From Diabrotica undecimpunctata (Eukaryota > Arthropoda > Insecta > Coleoptera > Chrysomelidae), in assembly GCF_040954645.1 (NCBI RefSeq), contig NC_092808.1, forward strand, positions 19,411,383-19,475,382: a DNA stretch of 64,000 bases, read 5' to 3'. Below are positions 23,265-36,883 of the stretch, piece after piece. The notes beneath the pieces are model-generated. The model had not been told where the DNA came from and ran no database searches. It saw only the letters and a program-made list of their open reading frames with translations. The translations under genes and the position numbers were made by a program. Each line of letters begins with the position of its first letter. Within the stretch, counting starts at the first letter, position 1.

Positions 23265-23790
23265 TTGGTACCCAACCAGAACATCAGTATTGATGGGCAA
23301 GAAGTAGAACTTGTAGATAAATATAAATACCTAAGACATGAAATTATGATTGACAGGGATAATCAGACCCATGAACTGAACAGAAGAATCGGTCTTGGGT
23401 GGGCAGCATATGGAAAACTGAGAGAAACTTTTAAAAGTGAGTTGCCCACAAGCCTGAAGAGAAAAGGATTTGATCAATGCGTCCTCCCAGTGTACACATA
23501 CGGAGCAGAAACGCTTACTTTAACAAAAGCTTCGGCTACCAAACACAGAGAGTCACACAGAGAAGAATGGAGCGATCCATGTTAGGAATAACTCTGCGAG
23601 GCAAAATAAAAAACGAAGAGGCCAGGACACATAGCTAGAATGATGGATGGGCGGTGGACAAAGAGGTTATTGGGATGGAGACCAAGGGAAGACAAGAGAA
23701 GCATCGGTCGACCACCTACACGATGGGCTGACGATTTAAGAAGACAAAATAAAAACTGGATGAGAGTGGCGCAAATATAGACGGGATTGT
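23265..23790 (+). pseudogene. RTE-like LINE C-terminal half
   Basis: The frame reads ISIDGQEVELVDKYKYLRHE, RRIGLGWAAYGKLRETFKSE and DQCVLPVYTYGAETLTLTKA. After frame changes it gives MLGITLRGK, RSIGRPPTRWADDLRRQNKN and WMRVAQI. This is the RT-thumb to C-terminal tail of the same broad LINE group as 13895-14265, with a small deletion before GHIARM. Confidence 0.75.
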
Positions 23791-24184
23791 AAACACTTAT
23801 TGTATTTTCGTTAAGCGAAGCCACCATGAGGGCGAGGAAGTTGTTGCCCACAGGGGAAATACTTTCTCCACTGCGGGGGGCTATATACAGACTACCTGGC
23901 AATCGAGGCCGTAGAACGTATTGAAAAATCGATCTCTGACTGAAAGCAGTTCACTCTGAGGGAGGTGTAAGGATGAGGGAGTAAAGGTCACCCCCCAAAA
24001 AAGGCAGTTGCCATTTTGAATAAAATAAGAACACTAGAATGACTATTTCCAACAGGCCTCAATGAACTAGAGATTCCATTTGGAAGTCAGACCAATTGCT
24101 GATGTTAAATAGACATATCCAAAATGTTAAAAATACTTTGTAGAAAACACATATAGATCAGTGCCAGGGACAAGCAGTCTGATT

Positions 24185-24700
24185 AGTGGCGTTCAAAGAT
24201 TTGCATGCTTGAGTGTTACGAGAGCCATGAGAGTTGCCTCAACGAACGCGCTGGAGATCCTACTGAAATTACCCCTTTAAACGTATATGTGCAGCATATA
24301 GTAAACAAGCTGCCAAGTACTTTGCTAATGCAGTGTTACAATAAGCGAATTGGCTGTAATACAACCGCTTTATGCAGATATTACACAAGCTGCCTTAGGG
24401 TCAGGCTCCTATAAGCATAATGCAAGGGACAGATCAAGCAAGTTTATGTCAGGAAATATTTGTTATATTTTCACTGAGAAAACTAGGAAACCGTCTGCCA
24501 ATAATGGCAAGTACTTTTTGGTAAACAGACTTACTCCGGTTGGAAGTCAAAATAGGGTGACACTAGCTTAGGTACCAGGTACTGGGATTAGGGATACTGG
24601 GAAGCTGGACCGGAACGCTTTTTGGGAATTGGTAAAACACAGAAAGAAATTGGCACATGCAGAGACTACTCTCAAAGTTATGTAACCTCGTCATAAGGCT
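24185..24700 (+). pseudogene. LINE remnant: end of RT and RNase H-side tail
   Basis: VQRFACLSVTRAMRVASTNA followed by LEILLKLPL matches the 'LACLxITGAxRTTPTxALExLL' region after RT in I/R1-group LINEs. Farther on, WEAGPERFLGIGKTQKEI resembles the 'GPEPxxGIxxxxI' block of the RNase H side. It is strongly degraded, with many stops. Confidence 0.5.
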
Positions 24701-25859
24701 CGTCTAGAGGAGGTTTATTGATAAAAAGAAGCACAGTAGATCTGCAAAGGTCGCAAGTACGTTAGATCGTTGCCGCCCTATTTCTACCCAACTGCATAAT
24801 TTTTTATATTAATATTTTTGGAACCACTGGAATTTTTCAGCTGTTTAATTTATGTTTATTTTCTGTATTATACCAGAAATCTAGAAAAAATTAATGTGCT
24901 ATCAAAATACTACGAAAACATATCGAATTAACTTGATATAATCAGGTTAATGTGCTAACAACGCAGTACTAGATAATATTGTACTTTATGTCATATGATA
25001 TGAGTATTAGCAGGCTTTATGTAGGTTAAATATGCTGATTTCAAAGTATTTAGGGATCAAAACAACAACTTATATTTATTTTCTTAATATGTAAGAAAGT
25101 TTGTAACTAAGTTCATTACAATAGCCTTATCAAGTGTTTAAAAACAAAATGTAGAAATAAAGATAATCGAATATTAAATAATTTGTATTTAAAGTGAATG
25201 CATTGAACAAGCAACCATGGGCGTAGATGTGGGGAATCCTGGGAGCATCTCTTAAGGGTTTTAGCCAACGCTTCAAGATTCTAGAGTGATGTTGGGATTA
25301 AAAAACAAACCATCTTTTGTCGGTACAATCAAGATTTATACATACCACTCACTTTTGCCACAGCCAGCTAAAAAACAATACTATTCACAAGTTGATAAAG
25401 CTTCGATTTTTAAAGGTATATGACACAAAATAAATCGTAAATTTTTTTTCGATCAACAAATTTGATCTCGACTAAATTATAATTGAACTAGGTTGTTTTT
25501 GAATGAATTGTTTTCTTTGACATATCTCACATCTGTCTGAGCATCCCGACCTCGATTATGTCTTATAGTGGCGGTCACATCCAATTTTTGGATTCCTCCT
25601 TTGGAGAGAGTCCGACACCTTAGCCCACAGTCCACAGTCTAGCTAAGCTACGAGATACGATTAATATTAAGGGGTAAAGTAAGATCTTTCACGGCTTTCC
25701 TATATTAGTCAACATATTAGCAATTTTTTCTGTATCCTTCCTTTTCCCTTCCGGTCTCACAGATATATCGTTTAAAATAATTCATCAAATTATAATAAAG
25801 TCCTTCTTAGATTCCTAGAGCTTAAAATGTCACCACTATTTGTCTTCATTTTGTTCTGC
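24701..25859. other. AT-rich, nothing recognised
   Basis: No frame longer than about 60 codons and no motif that I can name. Confidence 0.45.
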
Positions 25860-26135
25860 CCAAGGCAATGATCCATGGCAACATTTGCTTTTTATAGATC
25901 ACCTCTAAATTGCTTCTAACCATTTTTTGCTTAGTCTCTACCTTCTTCCTCTTCCTTCTCCTCTCAGCAACGTATTTTTTGTCCACCTTCCATTCTCATT
26001 CTTTCCGTATGTCCCAACCAACGGAGTCTTCTTGTATTTTCTTCTTTTTTCTTCATCGTTCAACATTTACTGCACTCTTACTTCTCTGTGCAAGATGTTT
26101 GGTTGGATCAGAGTTTGGTATAATCTTAACTTTAA
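25860..26135 (-). pseudogene. LINE 3' end fragment
   Basis: On the minus strand ENTRRLRWLGHTERMRMEGG is the 'LRWLGHVxRM' C-terminal motif of RTE-like LINEs. It is short and degenerate. Confidence 0.5.
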
Positions 26136-26141
26136 TGAACT

Positions 26142-26333
26142 TTAATCAATTATTGAATGAACTTTTCTCGGAAGGGCGTCTCTATGAAAGTCATCAATTT
26201 CCATTGGTTGGTTTCCTTCATGTCTTTTTGGCTCAGTAATGTTTCCTTGTTTTCTTTCACTTAAAAATCTGTAAATGGTTCTTTCACTAACACCTGTCAT
26301 ATTGGAGTACATAGTCACTACAGTATTAATCAT
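26142..26333 (-). pseudogene. N-terminal HTH of a DDE_3-type endonuclease
   Basis: A 63-codon minus-strand frame reads VTMYSNMTGVSERTIYRFLS, then ITEPKRHEG and IDDFHRDALPRKVHSII. This is the 'xxTGVSxRTVxxI ... DDFxxxxIRRKVH' start of Tc1/mariner-related DDE_3 proteins. The catalytic domain is not adjacent, so this is a fragment. Confidence 0.6.
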
Positions 26334-28359
26334 TATTACGCATCCTATGTTAGAGAGTTCATAAACAAATGAAAAATATATAAAAACAATACAACAAATA
26401 GGTTAAATATTAACAAAATGTTCAAAGCAAAAAGGAACTTTACTAAAAATTATTAGAGTTTATTTAACATTCAAGAGAAGGTAAGTTTAGTAGAGAGATA
26501 AAAAATAATACAAAGTGGATACTGCATATACACGTTGACTGCAGACTTTGCGGATTCTTTTAATAAAGACTGACTGGCAAAACTGCTTCCTAGCGAACAA
26601 GTTGATAAATTACAGACACTGTTCAACTCCACTCCATAAGCAGGCAGCTGGACATGATTTATGGTGACCAAGAGATAAATCGGAAGTTAAGGAAACCTTA
26701 ATAGATTTCTCAAAAATAAAATCACAAAAACTTCTAATTCCACTCCTATTTTTAAAATTTTTTTAAACCAAAATTTTTATTTGACTCCCAGGCGGTCTAA
26801 GCGGGAAAATGTAGTACCGGGAAAATATCCCAGAACTACTTGACTGGCAAAATGCCAGACAAACATTGAATTCCTCATTTTCACGCATCCCCGATCTTTC
26901 GCCTGTAAGATTTTACCAGATGGCCCCGTTTAGAGACTTTTGTCAATATAAGTAAACAATTGGATTATGTTTATTCTACTCGAAGATTCTGAGACGCAAA
27001 TTAAGTGTTTAATAGGAATTTATGGGATTTACAGAAAAAGCAAATTAAAAAGGAGGAGCGGTTGCTGTGTACATAAACACTTACAGTTTCTCGTTCGAAA
27101 TTTAAGTATTTCTCTTTCGAAGACTTTTAAAATGCAAATTTAAACTTTATACAGACTGGAAGAAAAAAATGCTACAAAAAATACTTATTAACTTTACAGT
27201 AGGATAACAAAATTATCCAATTTATAAATCGTATGTAGTGATAACAAATATTTTAGGGTCACTTGCTATGAAGGTCCAGAATAATATAAGTCTTAAAAGA
27301 ATGCTAAAATACTAAAGAGCATATTAAGATGAATTGTATTCTTCTTCGAATGAGTCCTAGAAGTTTTCTGGTAAAAATAATTTTCAGCAGAATCCTCGCC
27401 TAGAAAGTGGTTATCATTTTGAATTATGTAATATTAATAATTCTACAGAAGTTTCTTAATGATGTAGCAGCTCTGGATCAAATAGTTCAAAACTATTAAG
27501 GTACTGACATAGGCATTGTGTCTAAGGACCCTGTATATATACTTCCTACAGAGTTTCCTTAAATCTTCATATTATTGGCACGTGTGATATATTCGAAGAA
27601 TGTTAATATTCATGAAAATACGAAACTGGAGAAATGTGGATTGTAAATCTCTACAACAGATATATTAGTTTTGCCTGTTCAAGGTATTCCAAGCACTTTT
27701 CTTATATGTATTTTTTTTTATTAGTTTTTATAATTATTTCTTATATATTATTTTTATTTTCTTATATAATACTACATCTTAAATGTATCAATTCTTTTCT
27801 CATCAGCTGTTCGAATGGTTCAGGTTTTGGAGATAAATAAATATTGGGAGAACAAGAGTTTTTATATTCATCGTAGGGTTTTTTTATTATGTGCGTAATA
27901 TTCTATATTTGGAAGAAGGGAAGAGAAGTAATTGATCAAACCGACTGTGTATTATCTGCAGAAGGATCTTACTTGCGTGCATTATCAATAAATTTAGTCT
28001 ATATTTGTTTCATTCTGTTTAATAATTGTTAAAAAAAACTACTTCGGTTGGATTGGACTAGACTCTATGTTATGCTGGTAAGAACTTTTCTTAAAGTGTA
28101 GAATAATAAGACTTTGATTTCGTCGAACGATTATTCTACTAGTTTGCCGGACCGACTTAGACTGGCTCTCTTGAAATGAAAAATATAAAATAGAGTGTAT
28201 CATTAATTTGTTCCTTTGAATATTTAAATATAAAAAGAATTTATTTGATACGCCCCTGGCTGATAGGTAACAGCGATCTGAAGTTGTTTACTTAAACGTG
28301 ACCAGCGACCTGAAATTTGTTTACCAAGTGTATTTGAGGAGTTATCTGGGGAAAATACT
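26334..28359. other. no gene recognised
   Basis: AT-rich with short frames only. A small internal duplication lies at about 28265-28325 (cagcgatctgaag against cagcgacctgaaa). Confidence 0.45.
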
Positions 28360-28514
28360 AATATATATAACCCCCCTATCAGAGGAGTTTTAGGGAGCAA
28401 GCCTGGGGGTAGAAGTGGCAAACTTTTACATTTTTTTTGTTCGAAAATTTACATTCTCTGCAAAATTCAGATTGTTCGCATTATTTTTAGATATCACATC
28501 TCTGACGACTGGAA
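28360..28514 (+). repeat. foldback family, copy A (right end only)
   Basis: It matches the right end of the family seen at 34464-35388, 39510-39840 and 41871-43701, with gaggagttttaggg, gtggcaaacttt and the terminal tctctgacgactgg. It is more diverged than the others. Confidence 0.65.
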
Positions 28515-30039
28515 AGGAACAATAATAATGACAAATAACATAACCAGATAGGTATACATAAGTGATTTCTATTTTAATCTAGAGTTGTTTCATTATACCA
28601 ACAAGTCATATACTAAGAAGCCTCAGCTGCTAAGAAAAGTTTGCTAAAAAATCCATAAAATTATGATAAGATGTCCAAATTAGGCTAATAGCACGTTTAT
28701 TACAAGGGAAAGGTAAAAAAAAGTGATTGTATTTGTTCGAATAAATCCATTCGAACATGTAAAACTATTAATATTTTTAATTTAGTATTTAACTCCACTT
28801 TTGACAAAAATGCACCCACTCTATAAATGTCATAAATGTCAACATTTTGTCAACAGTTTTTTAGTTTTATAGTTTTCTTGTGCACTTAAAACTCTTAAAA
28901 AAAAGAGTCCCCGAAAAATCAGGCACCTCGCCTACAAACCAGAGCGAATTTAGACGTGGACTAAGCAACATCTCTGTTTGGCAGAAGTCCTTAAAAATCC
29001 GTCAAGGATTTAATCCTCAAAAAGTATACAGTGCTCTCCAAATCGGTCAACAATTTGTCCCGCTGTTGGTATAACAGCAATCAATTATAATCACAGATAT
29101 GTACATATTGGTTATAATACAGTAGTGCCTGTTTTTGTATACACTAGAAATGTTAGAAGTTTTTTTCGCATGGTTCTCTGGGTAGCCTTTGACACATGGT
29201 TACCACACCTCTGCATCTCTTGATCCAGGATCTTCGTGATAACGACTCGGATAGACAATAGTGCACATACACTTTCGAAAGACTTGTTAACTAGTAAGTA
29301 GTATTTAGTAGTAGGAATTTTATTTTAGTTCTTTATGTATTTGTACTGATTTTATTTATGCTGTTTGTTTTTCTCTCTTTTTCTCTTTAATAAATCGTTT
29401 TTGTACCTTTAGATAGCTTTTTGAACCGTTAGTGTTTAAGACATTCTTATATTACAGGTAAGAGCTCTCATATTTTGTAACCAGCAATCTATGTTATACT
29501 CTCTATCTCATTTTAGGACATTCTTCATGTTTGTCGTATTGTGTAGATACTAATTTTATCTACAGTATTACTTGTGACAGGAAATATGTCAGTAATGAAA
29601 TATTGGTCGATTGAACTGTGATTGAACTGACTAAAATGGTTTATATCGATTAACGAAGAATTATTCAATGCTAAAGTAGAAGAAGACTGATCTGATGAGG
29701 TTTAAAAATACTAAATTCTAAGTGACAGGAGCTGATATAATTATTTTTGTTGTAGAGACAGATTTTTGTCATAACAATAGATATACCTGTGTAATATTTT
29801 CATAGTGTTTAACAATAATACTTGCAAATTTGGTTAAAAAAAGGAAGTTAATTTAGAAATTGTATTGTAAAAACACTTAGATTACGAATAAAAATCATGT
29901 AAAAAAATAAATTCTCAATAAATAATTCTCAGAAAATTATTCTATAATTTAGAAAAAGTCGATATTTTTAATCCGTTCCCATCCTTAAAAGTTCCTGATG
30001 TCAAGATTTAATATTTCAAACCCGTTTGAGATTATCAGT
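28515..30039. other. upstream flank of the ZSWIM exon
   Basis: AT-rich, with no coding motif or recognised repeat. It may contain distal regulatory sequence of the gene starting near 30.09 kb, but nothing specific is visible. Confidence 0.4.
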
Positions 30040-30582
<543 letters not shown>

Positions 30583-31687
30583 AACCCGAATAAAAAATAA
30601 ACATTTATTGGAACATTCTTAACTGATTAACCAAAATGCACGCAGTGCACGGATATATTTGTTTAGCTACGTAGATCTGCAGGTCATATAGGCTGCGGGT
30701 TATTATAACAAACCAAATATGGTTTCGTTATCACTAATTTACATTTTAGTTTCCTCGACTGTGTTTTCCACACGGTTCTTGGACTAATTTCATGCTATTT
30801 TCTTCGGTCCACCAAATTATCAGCATGTTAGTACTTTTAAACGCCAAATAAGTTTTTTGTAGCCTCTCTTTTTCGAACTTTTTTCTTTTTAGATTCATTT
30901 GTATGTTCCTGATTCGTTCAAAGTTCTGTAATAATTAAGTTTACCTTGTGTGGTATTTGGAATACCCATATTTTCTGTACCTTATACCTAGTTTATATAT
31001 AGGACTTTTGCCTCTAGAGATAGTACCAAAGATAGTACTACTCATCGAACTGTATATCAATCATATAATCATTTTTCTGAGCTATTCTTAGGTTTTCTTA
31101 GCTTTCTCAATTTTTCTTGTTTAGGTTATTTAAATGTGTCATTCTTTTATACCTACGTTTTTTTTAGTTTCGGTTTCACTTTTTTATCATCATAACAAAG
31201 TAAAATATAAAAAGCAATGTTTTACGAATTTATGGTTATAAATAATTTTATGAACACTAAATTGTGTTGCTAAAACAATTGAATTAAAGTCGTTCAGAAA
31301 GAACACAATGTAAAGGCTTGTTTTTTCTGTAGGCAGATATGCTAATTTCAAATATTAAAGTTCTACGTCAGTCGTCAATAATTGTCCATTTTGAGTTCGG
31401 CTCAATCAATTATCAATAAGTAATTGGTTTTACTTATTAATAAATAAAGAATTGGCTTTTTAGAAATGAACAGTTAAACTGGTGTTGAGAAAAACGTCTT
31501 ATTTATACCTGTTTTTCGGAACCAGTGGCGTACTATCATATAAACAGCTGTAAAATCTCAATAACATTTATTCGGCAACAACATCTACGCTTTATCTATG
31601 CGATAAAATATTTTAGTAGAGGCAAGGATGTCACACTAATAATATTTCGTATATATACTTAAGTTTGATTTTCATACCTGGATACAG
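30583..31687. other. start of the presumed ZSWIM intron 1
   Basis: AT-rich sequence without recognised repeats or coding signal. Confidence 0.4.
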
Positions 31688-31885
31688 AGCTATCATCATT
31701 TTCTTTACCCATATCCCTATGCCGAGTCGGCTTCCCTAATTAGATTTCTCCATATTTTTCTATATTGGACCATACTAGTATTAATCTCCTACAAGACATT
31801 CATTACCGAAGCGTCCCCTACTAGCTTTTACTTGGTTATCCTCCCTTACTCCCTCCGTGATTTTGCAAATATCCTAGACATTTAA
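31688..31885 (-). mobile_element. LINE 3' end fragment
   Basis: On the minus strand WRNLIREADSA followed by a gatgat-type tail at 31690-31700 resembles the extreme C-terminus and tail of an RTE-like LINE. The rest is degraded. Confidence 0.45.
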
Positions 31886-31914
31886 TTTTCCATCATTTTT
31901 TGATAAAAAAGCAG

Positions 31915-32590
31915 ACTATGGCTAGCAATGCTAGAAATGGGAATACTAAGAAAATTAGTGAAGCTAACTCAAATGTGCGTGACAGACTAATATGCACACG
32001 TAAAGATAGGAAACAGAACGTCGATTCCATTTAGTATAACATTAAGACTTAGACAAGGAAACCCCTTATTACCGTTGATGTTCAAACCACATATAAATAG
32101 AGGTCTCAGCAAGGATAGCTGCGGAGAATAGTTATTCACAGTTATTCGCCCAGTTATTACATATGGAAGTGAAACATGGACTCTACATCAGCAGGTAATA
32201 AATAAGCTGCTGATATTGGAAAGGAAGGTTCTCATAATAATATTTGGCCCTCAAATAGATGAATTGGCAGGAGGGTGGAGAATTCGCCGCAATGCTGAAT
32301 TAGTAACTCTGTATGGTACTGAAAACAGCATCTAAAGCTAAAAAGCTAACCGGATAAGATGGACATGTCATGTGGTAAAATCAGAGGAAGACAGAGTCCT
32401 TAAGATAGTGTTTTTTGAGAGACCAGATAGTAGAAGATCAGCAGGTCGTCCCAAAAAAAGGTGGAAGGATGATGTTGAAGCCAATACAGCAATGGGATAT
32501 GGTAAAATATTGAGTGCTATACTAGATGCGGAAACATTCACCTCGAGTTGTAAAGCCAGTCAAGAAGAAGAAGAAGAAGAATTTTGGCAT
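31915..32590 (+). pseudogene. LINE RT with internal deletion and 3' end
   Basis: LWLAMLEMGILRKLVKLTQM and ITLRLRQGNPLLPLMFK are RT palm text. The reading then jumps to VITYGSETWTLHQQVINKL and LERKVLIIIFGP. These are followed by VVKSEEDRVLKIVFFERPD and SAGRPKKRWKDDVEAN, the C-terminal tail. The YADD region is deleted. A (gaagaa) run at 32563-32580 is the 3' tail. Confidence 0.7.
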
Positions 32591-32634
32591 CCATTGGTAC
32601 CACACCTAAACTTCCATTAATTTAGTCATTCTTC

Positions 32635-33035
32635 ATTTTATATTCTTTTCATTCATATTTTTGTTTGTCACTACACTCATTCTTTCCTCACAAGTATTGT
32701 ACTCCCAAGTAATCTTTACACCATACATCGTAGCTGGTTTTATGGCAGTTTCATGGAATTTGCCTACCAGTTTTATTGGAATCTTTGTCGCAAAACGTAC
32801 CACTCACTCTTTCATCTTCGACCTCTTTCTATTCATCCATTCCGCCCTATTACAGCTGCATACAATTCCATCTATTTCCTTATTACTCTGTAGTACCTCT
32901 GTGTTCACAAAGTTCAAAGAAAATTTGATTTCACATGAAATATTACCAGTCCCCCAGTGCTCTAGCTTTAAGTTTGAGTCCCAATCATACATCTCTCATA
33001 TATCTGCACACAGTATATGAGAGATTTTGTAAACA
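32635..33035 (-). pseudogene. RTE-like LINE fragment
   Basis: Minus-strand text YDWDSNLKLEHWG, then CNRAEWMNRKRSKMKE and KIPIKLVGKFHETAIKPATM matches the region after RT ('RIKAGWxKWRxAxGVLCDKKIPxKLKGKFYRTAIRPAMxYG') of widespread RTE LINEs. Its wording differs from the other LINEs here. Confidence 0.65.
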
Positions 33036-33369
33036 GTTTTCTTAATAATTTATCTTGCAGTATGGAATCAAATTGTGATCAATCATAATTTTTTTCTATT
33101 CTATTTCGCTTCTTTGTATTGATTTTCTGCGTTTTACATTACGACAAAACATTGAAATGTGAGATATATACTAAGATATAAAAAATTAATAAGAGATTGT
33201 AATGTAATTAGTTGGAATCATTGTTGTGTAGATGGACTAGCATAACAGTCACTCTTGCCGCTCCCAGCTCAGATAAAGGAGGAGAGTTATAGCGACAGGC
33301 CAGCCGTCTTCTTATGTAAAAAATATTGCTAAAAAACCTAATCAAAAGCCTAACTTTAAGACGGACTAA

Positions 33370-34450
33370 GGCTACGGAAAATGAGTACGAATTATGGAAG
33401 ATGGAATGTACAGGGTACCTCAAAGAATTGAAGTGGAAGTGAAGTAGACAGATTAAATATTGATATTGCCGTGCTAACATAAACCAAGGGAAAAGGTAAA
33501 TGGACAGAAAGTTAGGGGAAATATGATCAATTCTATAGTGGGGTTCCCAAAGAGGGAAAACAGCACAACAAGGAGGATCAATCATCACACACAGAAGGTT
33601 TAGAAAGTACATAACAACTCGGGAACTAACCTATCAATATAGAGACAGAGAGTTAGTTTAGAGGGAATATACGGGAACAGAATCAACTGACTATCTTGAA
33701 TGGGTTTTTAAACATAGAGAAATACACAAGTATACTTTTGGATTAGAACAAGAAAGCATACGGAAATTATATCAAAACAGGCTGGATAGTAAATTAAATA
33801 GAATATAATTTGGGAGTACAGAAGAACAATACGACTACATCAAAAATTGCGTATATATGCAACAGCAGAAGAAGCCATAGGTCAAATGGTAAACAAAAAA
33901 AAGTAGCAATAATCCTTATTGGTGGGCATACATAAATTGAAAAAGAAATAGAAGAAAAAAGAAAACTATTCCAAAATTACCTGAGCCCGCAAACGGTGGT
34001 CGACAAAAAAAGTTTAAAGAAGCTCAAGCTGTAGTCAGAAAACTGATCTGTAAGAAAAAAATGACATATGGGAGAATAAATGTTCTAAAAATAAAAAAAA
34101 ATGTTCTTCCAGAATAAATACATATCTCTGAGATAGAAGAAGTGAGATATTGTACAAACAATTGAAAAGTGTAAAAAACACGAGAAAAGAGACATACTAT
34201 CACCAATAACGGTCCAAACATGGCATGCCAATGGAAAACAGAAGAATTTAAAACCAGTAAAAACATACATTGGAGAACTAAAAAATTCTGTGGGCTTTAA
34301 AAGAACGAACAGAAAAGATACTAAGAGCCACAGAGATGGACTACTGGAGACAACAGCTGGAAATTCAAGTTACTCGTTCTAAAACAAATGAAACATGATG
34401 AAGAAAATGTTGCAACAATTATGTGTATTAAAAAATAAAAAAAACAATTG
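33370..34450 (+). pseudogene. LINE with endonuclease start and C-terminal scraps
   Basis: In shifting frames: GRWNVQGTSKN and EVDRLNIDIAVLT, which are endonuclease-domain text ('TWNVQGTxxKLEEVxxEVxxLxIDIAVLTETK'), then FYSGVPKEGK. Much farther on comes LKERTEKILRATEMDYWRQQ, which belongs to the C-terminal region. The RT between them is missing or unreadable. The foldback copy B begins right after it. Confidence 0.6.
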
Positions 34451-34463
34451 GATAGGCCAAAAT

Positions 34464-35388
34464 TAGTCCAGTCGTCAGAGATTTGACCTCTAAAAATTAT
34501 ACGAACAAGCTGAATTTTGCTGAGAATATCAAATTTGGATCCTCAAAAAAGTTACCACTTTTACCCCACGGCTTCCCCCTAAAACGCACCCTCGTAGAGG
34601 GGGAAAACTGAAAGAATTTAAACTTTTACAGTACACGACGACTGTTTGGAGTGGAATTTGTAGCTATACTTAGCTGTGAAGTTTCGAAAAATACTTATGC
34701 AATTAAAAAGAAGTAGTTTTAAACGTTTTAACTCGTTTGTAACGTGAAAGTTTAAATTTATCGTTTTTTAGGCATATTTCAAATGTCTCATATTCGTTAC
34801 CAAAATTCAAAATCCAAATTTCATGTTATAAGTTTTAAAGACTAGGCTCTAAAAATAAAAATTCCTCTACTACCCGTTAATGAAAGTGATAGGTACATTT
34901 CATTGATCTCGTGAGAATCGTAAAAAATGGCAAAAATCGCAAAACGTTTATTTATTTAATACCTTTATAAAAACTTACTTCATTTGCAGCAAAATACAGA
35001 AATTGCACATAAAAGTAGCACTCTTTAACTTTAATGCATTTTGATTTTTGTCTATAGCACACTCTTATCAAAAGATATCGAATTTTTACCGTCGAGTTAA
35101 CACAAATTTTATTTAAAATTGATTTCGCGCGTAACTGACATTCAAAATCGCTGGTTGCTTCAAGCGTTGTTTCTGAGAGAACGGTTCATTCTACACAAAA
35201 AGTGCTAATAAACATTTTTGTTCAAAATTACCTCAGCTACATTTTTTATTTAAAATATTTTTCTCTACGGCATACAGATTCTTGGTAAATCGATTTTTTC
35301 CGCTTTCCTCCTCTACGAGGGGGCGTTTTAGGGGGAAGCCGGAGGTAACAGTGGTAAACTTTTTTGCATATTTTTAGAGTCCCAAAAA
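34464..35388 (+). repeat. foldback family, copy B (longest)
   Basis: The left end starts tagtccagtcgtcagaga. About 100 bases in are cggcttccccctaaaacg and ctcgtagagggg. The right end carries the inverted counterpart (cctctacgagggggcgtttt, then gggggaagccgg and ggtaaactttttt) but stops before the terminal motif. About 0.7 kb of AT-rich DNA without a reading frame separates the arms. It is a non-coding element with inverted ends, repeated three more times in the window. Confidence 0.8.
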
Positions 35389-36004
35389 ACAATTTGTTGA
35401 TTAATTCACTTATTTTTTCCTTAACCCCCCCCCCCCTAGTCAATTCCTGTACCTTTATTCTTTTCAAGTCTCTAGTTATAAGCCTTTTTCAAGTTATAAT
35501 TTTAATTTCTTCAGCCGGAAGATTTTTAATCTTCAGTCAATTTGTTGGGCCCACTTATATAAACCTTTTACCATACGAGCAGTCAAAAACAATTTCATTT
35601 AAAAATGAGGTCTTATATTAGCTACAAATATGTACAATTCAATTTTACCTTGTCCTAGATGTGATCAACATAAATGGCAATATCATATATCTAAGCTAAT
35701 CAGTCACAAATACACCTTTTAGACCACACTCCATACGACAAAGAGTAACATGGGCTACCTAATGCATACGTCATTCTCTTAAACATGACCTTTACCTCCA
35801 TCGGTAATTTTACATCTTTCATATCCAAAATTTAAAAAATAAATTTTTTTTTAAATCCCAACACTTGGATTGCTGTTATCATTTTTAACATCACTAAGGC
35901 TTTTGAATCGGTTGGCTGCAGTAATATTATGTATAATTAACACTGGTCCATGGTGCATTGACATTCTGTTTTCGACACCGTTCATAGGTATCTTGTCAAT
36001 CAGT
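35389..36004. other. no gene recognised
   Basis: AT-rich sequence with a 14-base run of C at about 35425-35438. Nothing else stands out. Confidence 0.45.
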
Positions 36005-36372
36005 TGCCAGCTGAAGTCCGTTTGAAGAGGTCTACCCTCCGGACGCTGGTACTCACGTGAGGCATGGCTATATGTTGCCTGAAGTTAAATCTAATAAAAT
36101 CTTAAACATCCTTTATTTTTAACAACAACATGTACAACTTCAACTTCTGTAAAGGGTTTTACCCTAATATTTTGGTGGCTCAGGCATGTTAACCTGTAAG
36201 TATAACCATTTTGCTTTTTTAACCTTTGTCAACATTTCAATCACGTTTGCTTTAATTAAATGGTTCATACTTATTTTAGGCTTTTAACCTGATGATGGAA
36301 TTATCATTCCGAAAACGTTTGTTATTTTAATGTAGCCCTTCTAAGGGTTTTTTAAATATACCTACTTACAAA
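36005..36372 (+). repeat. dispersed repeat with hammerhead-like core, copy 1
   Basis: It is an inverted copy of 56668-56970. Shared words include ctgaagtccgtttgaagagg, ggctcaggcat, aacctgatgat, ccgaaaacgtt and aagggtttt. Near 36289-36314 it holds ctgatga, the hairpin ggaat/attcc and gaaa in hammerhead order. Confidence 0.7.
36289..36314 (+). ncRNA. hammerhead-like core motif (candidate)
   Basis: CTGATGA, a 5-bp stem GGAAT/ATTCC around TATC, then GAAA. The core matches, and the second copy at 56733-56758 keeps a stem despite base changes (GGAAC/GTTCC type), which is weak covariation. Stems I and III are not convincing. Confidence 0.35.
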
Positions 36373-36474
36373 GAATTAAACCTCTTTTTTGTGATACATG
36401 GTACACAGCCAGCTGCAGGAATTTATTTTCCTTGTGGAGATTTTTACAAGTTACAGCTAATTTAATTTATGTTT

Positions 36475-36805
36475 GATATTGATGGCCATTTCATCATAAA
36501 TAGACTGACGCCAGAACGACGCATGCAAATTGGGCAGATTTACTTCGAAAAACATGGTTTCGTTCCTGAAAAGGAACGCGCATTACGTCCATTTTATGGT
36601 CGACATAATCGTTCGTCAGAGCAATTAATTTGATTAACGATAAAACTTATTTGCGCCACTTTTTTACTACTGCTGTAGCGCATAGCATCGAATGAGTCAT
36701 CCGACATCGTGCTCTACAATTGGGCGTGTATCCATCCCCTTTATGGAAGATTTTTCGAAGAGATCTTAGTTTGCTATACTCCAGAACTCCAGCAAAGAAA
36801 TAATG
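36475..36805 (+). pseudogene. Tc3/mariner-like transposase N-terminus
   Basis: RLTPERRMQIGQIYFEKHGF, then ALRPFYGRHNRSSEQLI and, in another frame, ALQLGVYPSPLWKIFRRDLS. This matches the paired helix-turn-helix DNA-binding region of a Tc3-like insect transposase ('LTPExRxQIVQIYFENxxSV ... LGLSPSTLWKILRKDL'). The catalytic domain is absent. Confidence 0.7.
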
Positions 36806-36883
36806 AAATGAGTCATACGCGTGATATCGTAAGTTATCGTATAATTTAGTTGTATTTATGAGTTTAATGGTAAAGTGGAGCAA

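Noticed and set aside
25910..26239. Two overlapping hydrophobic plus-strand frames that look like membrane proteins
   Set aside because: They are the antisense shadow of minus-strand LINE and DDE_3 text, which is rich in Lys/Glu codons and gives Phe/Leu/Ser on the other strand.
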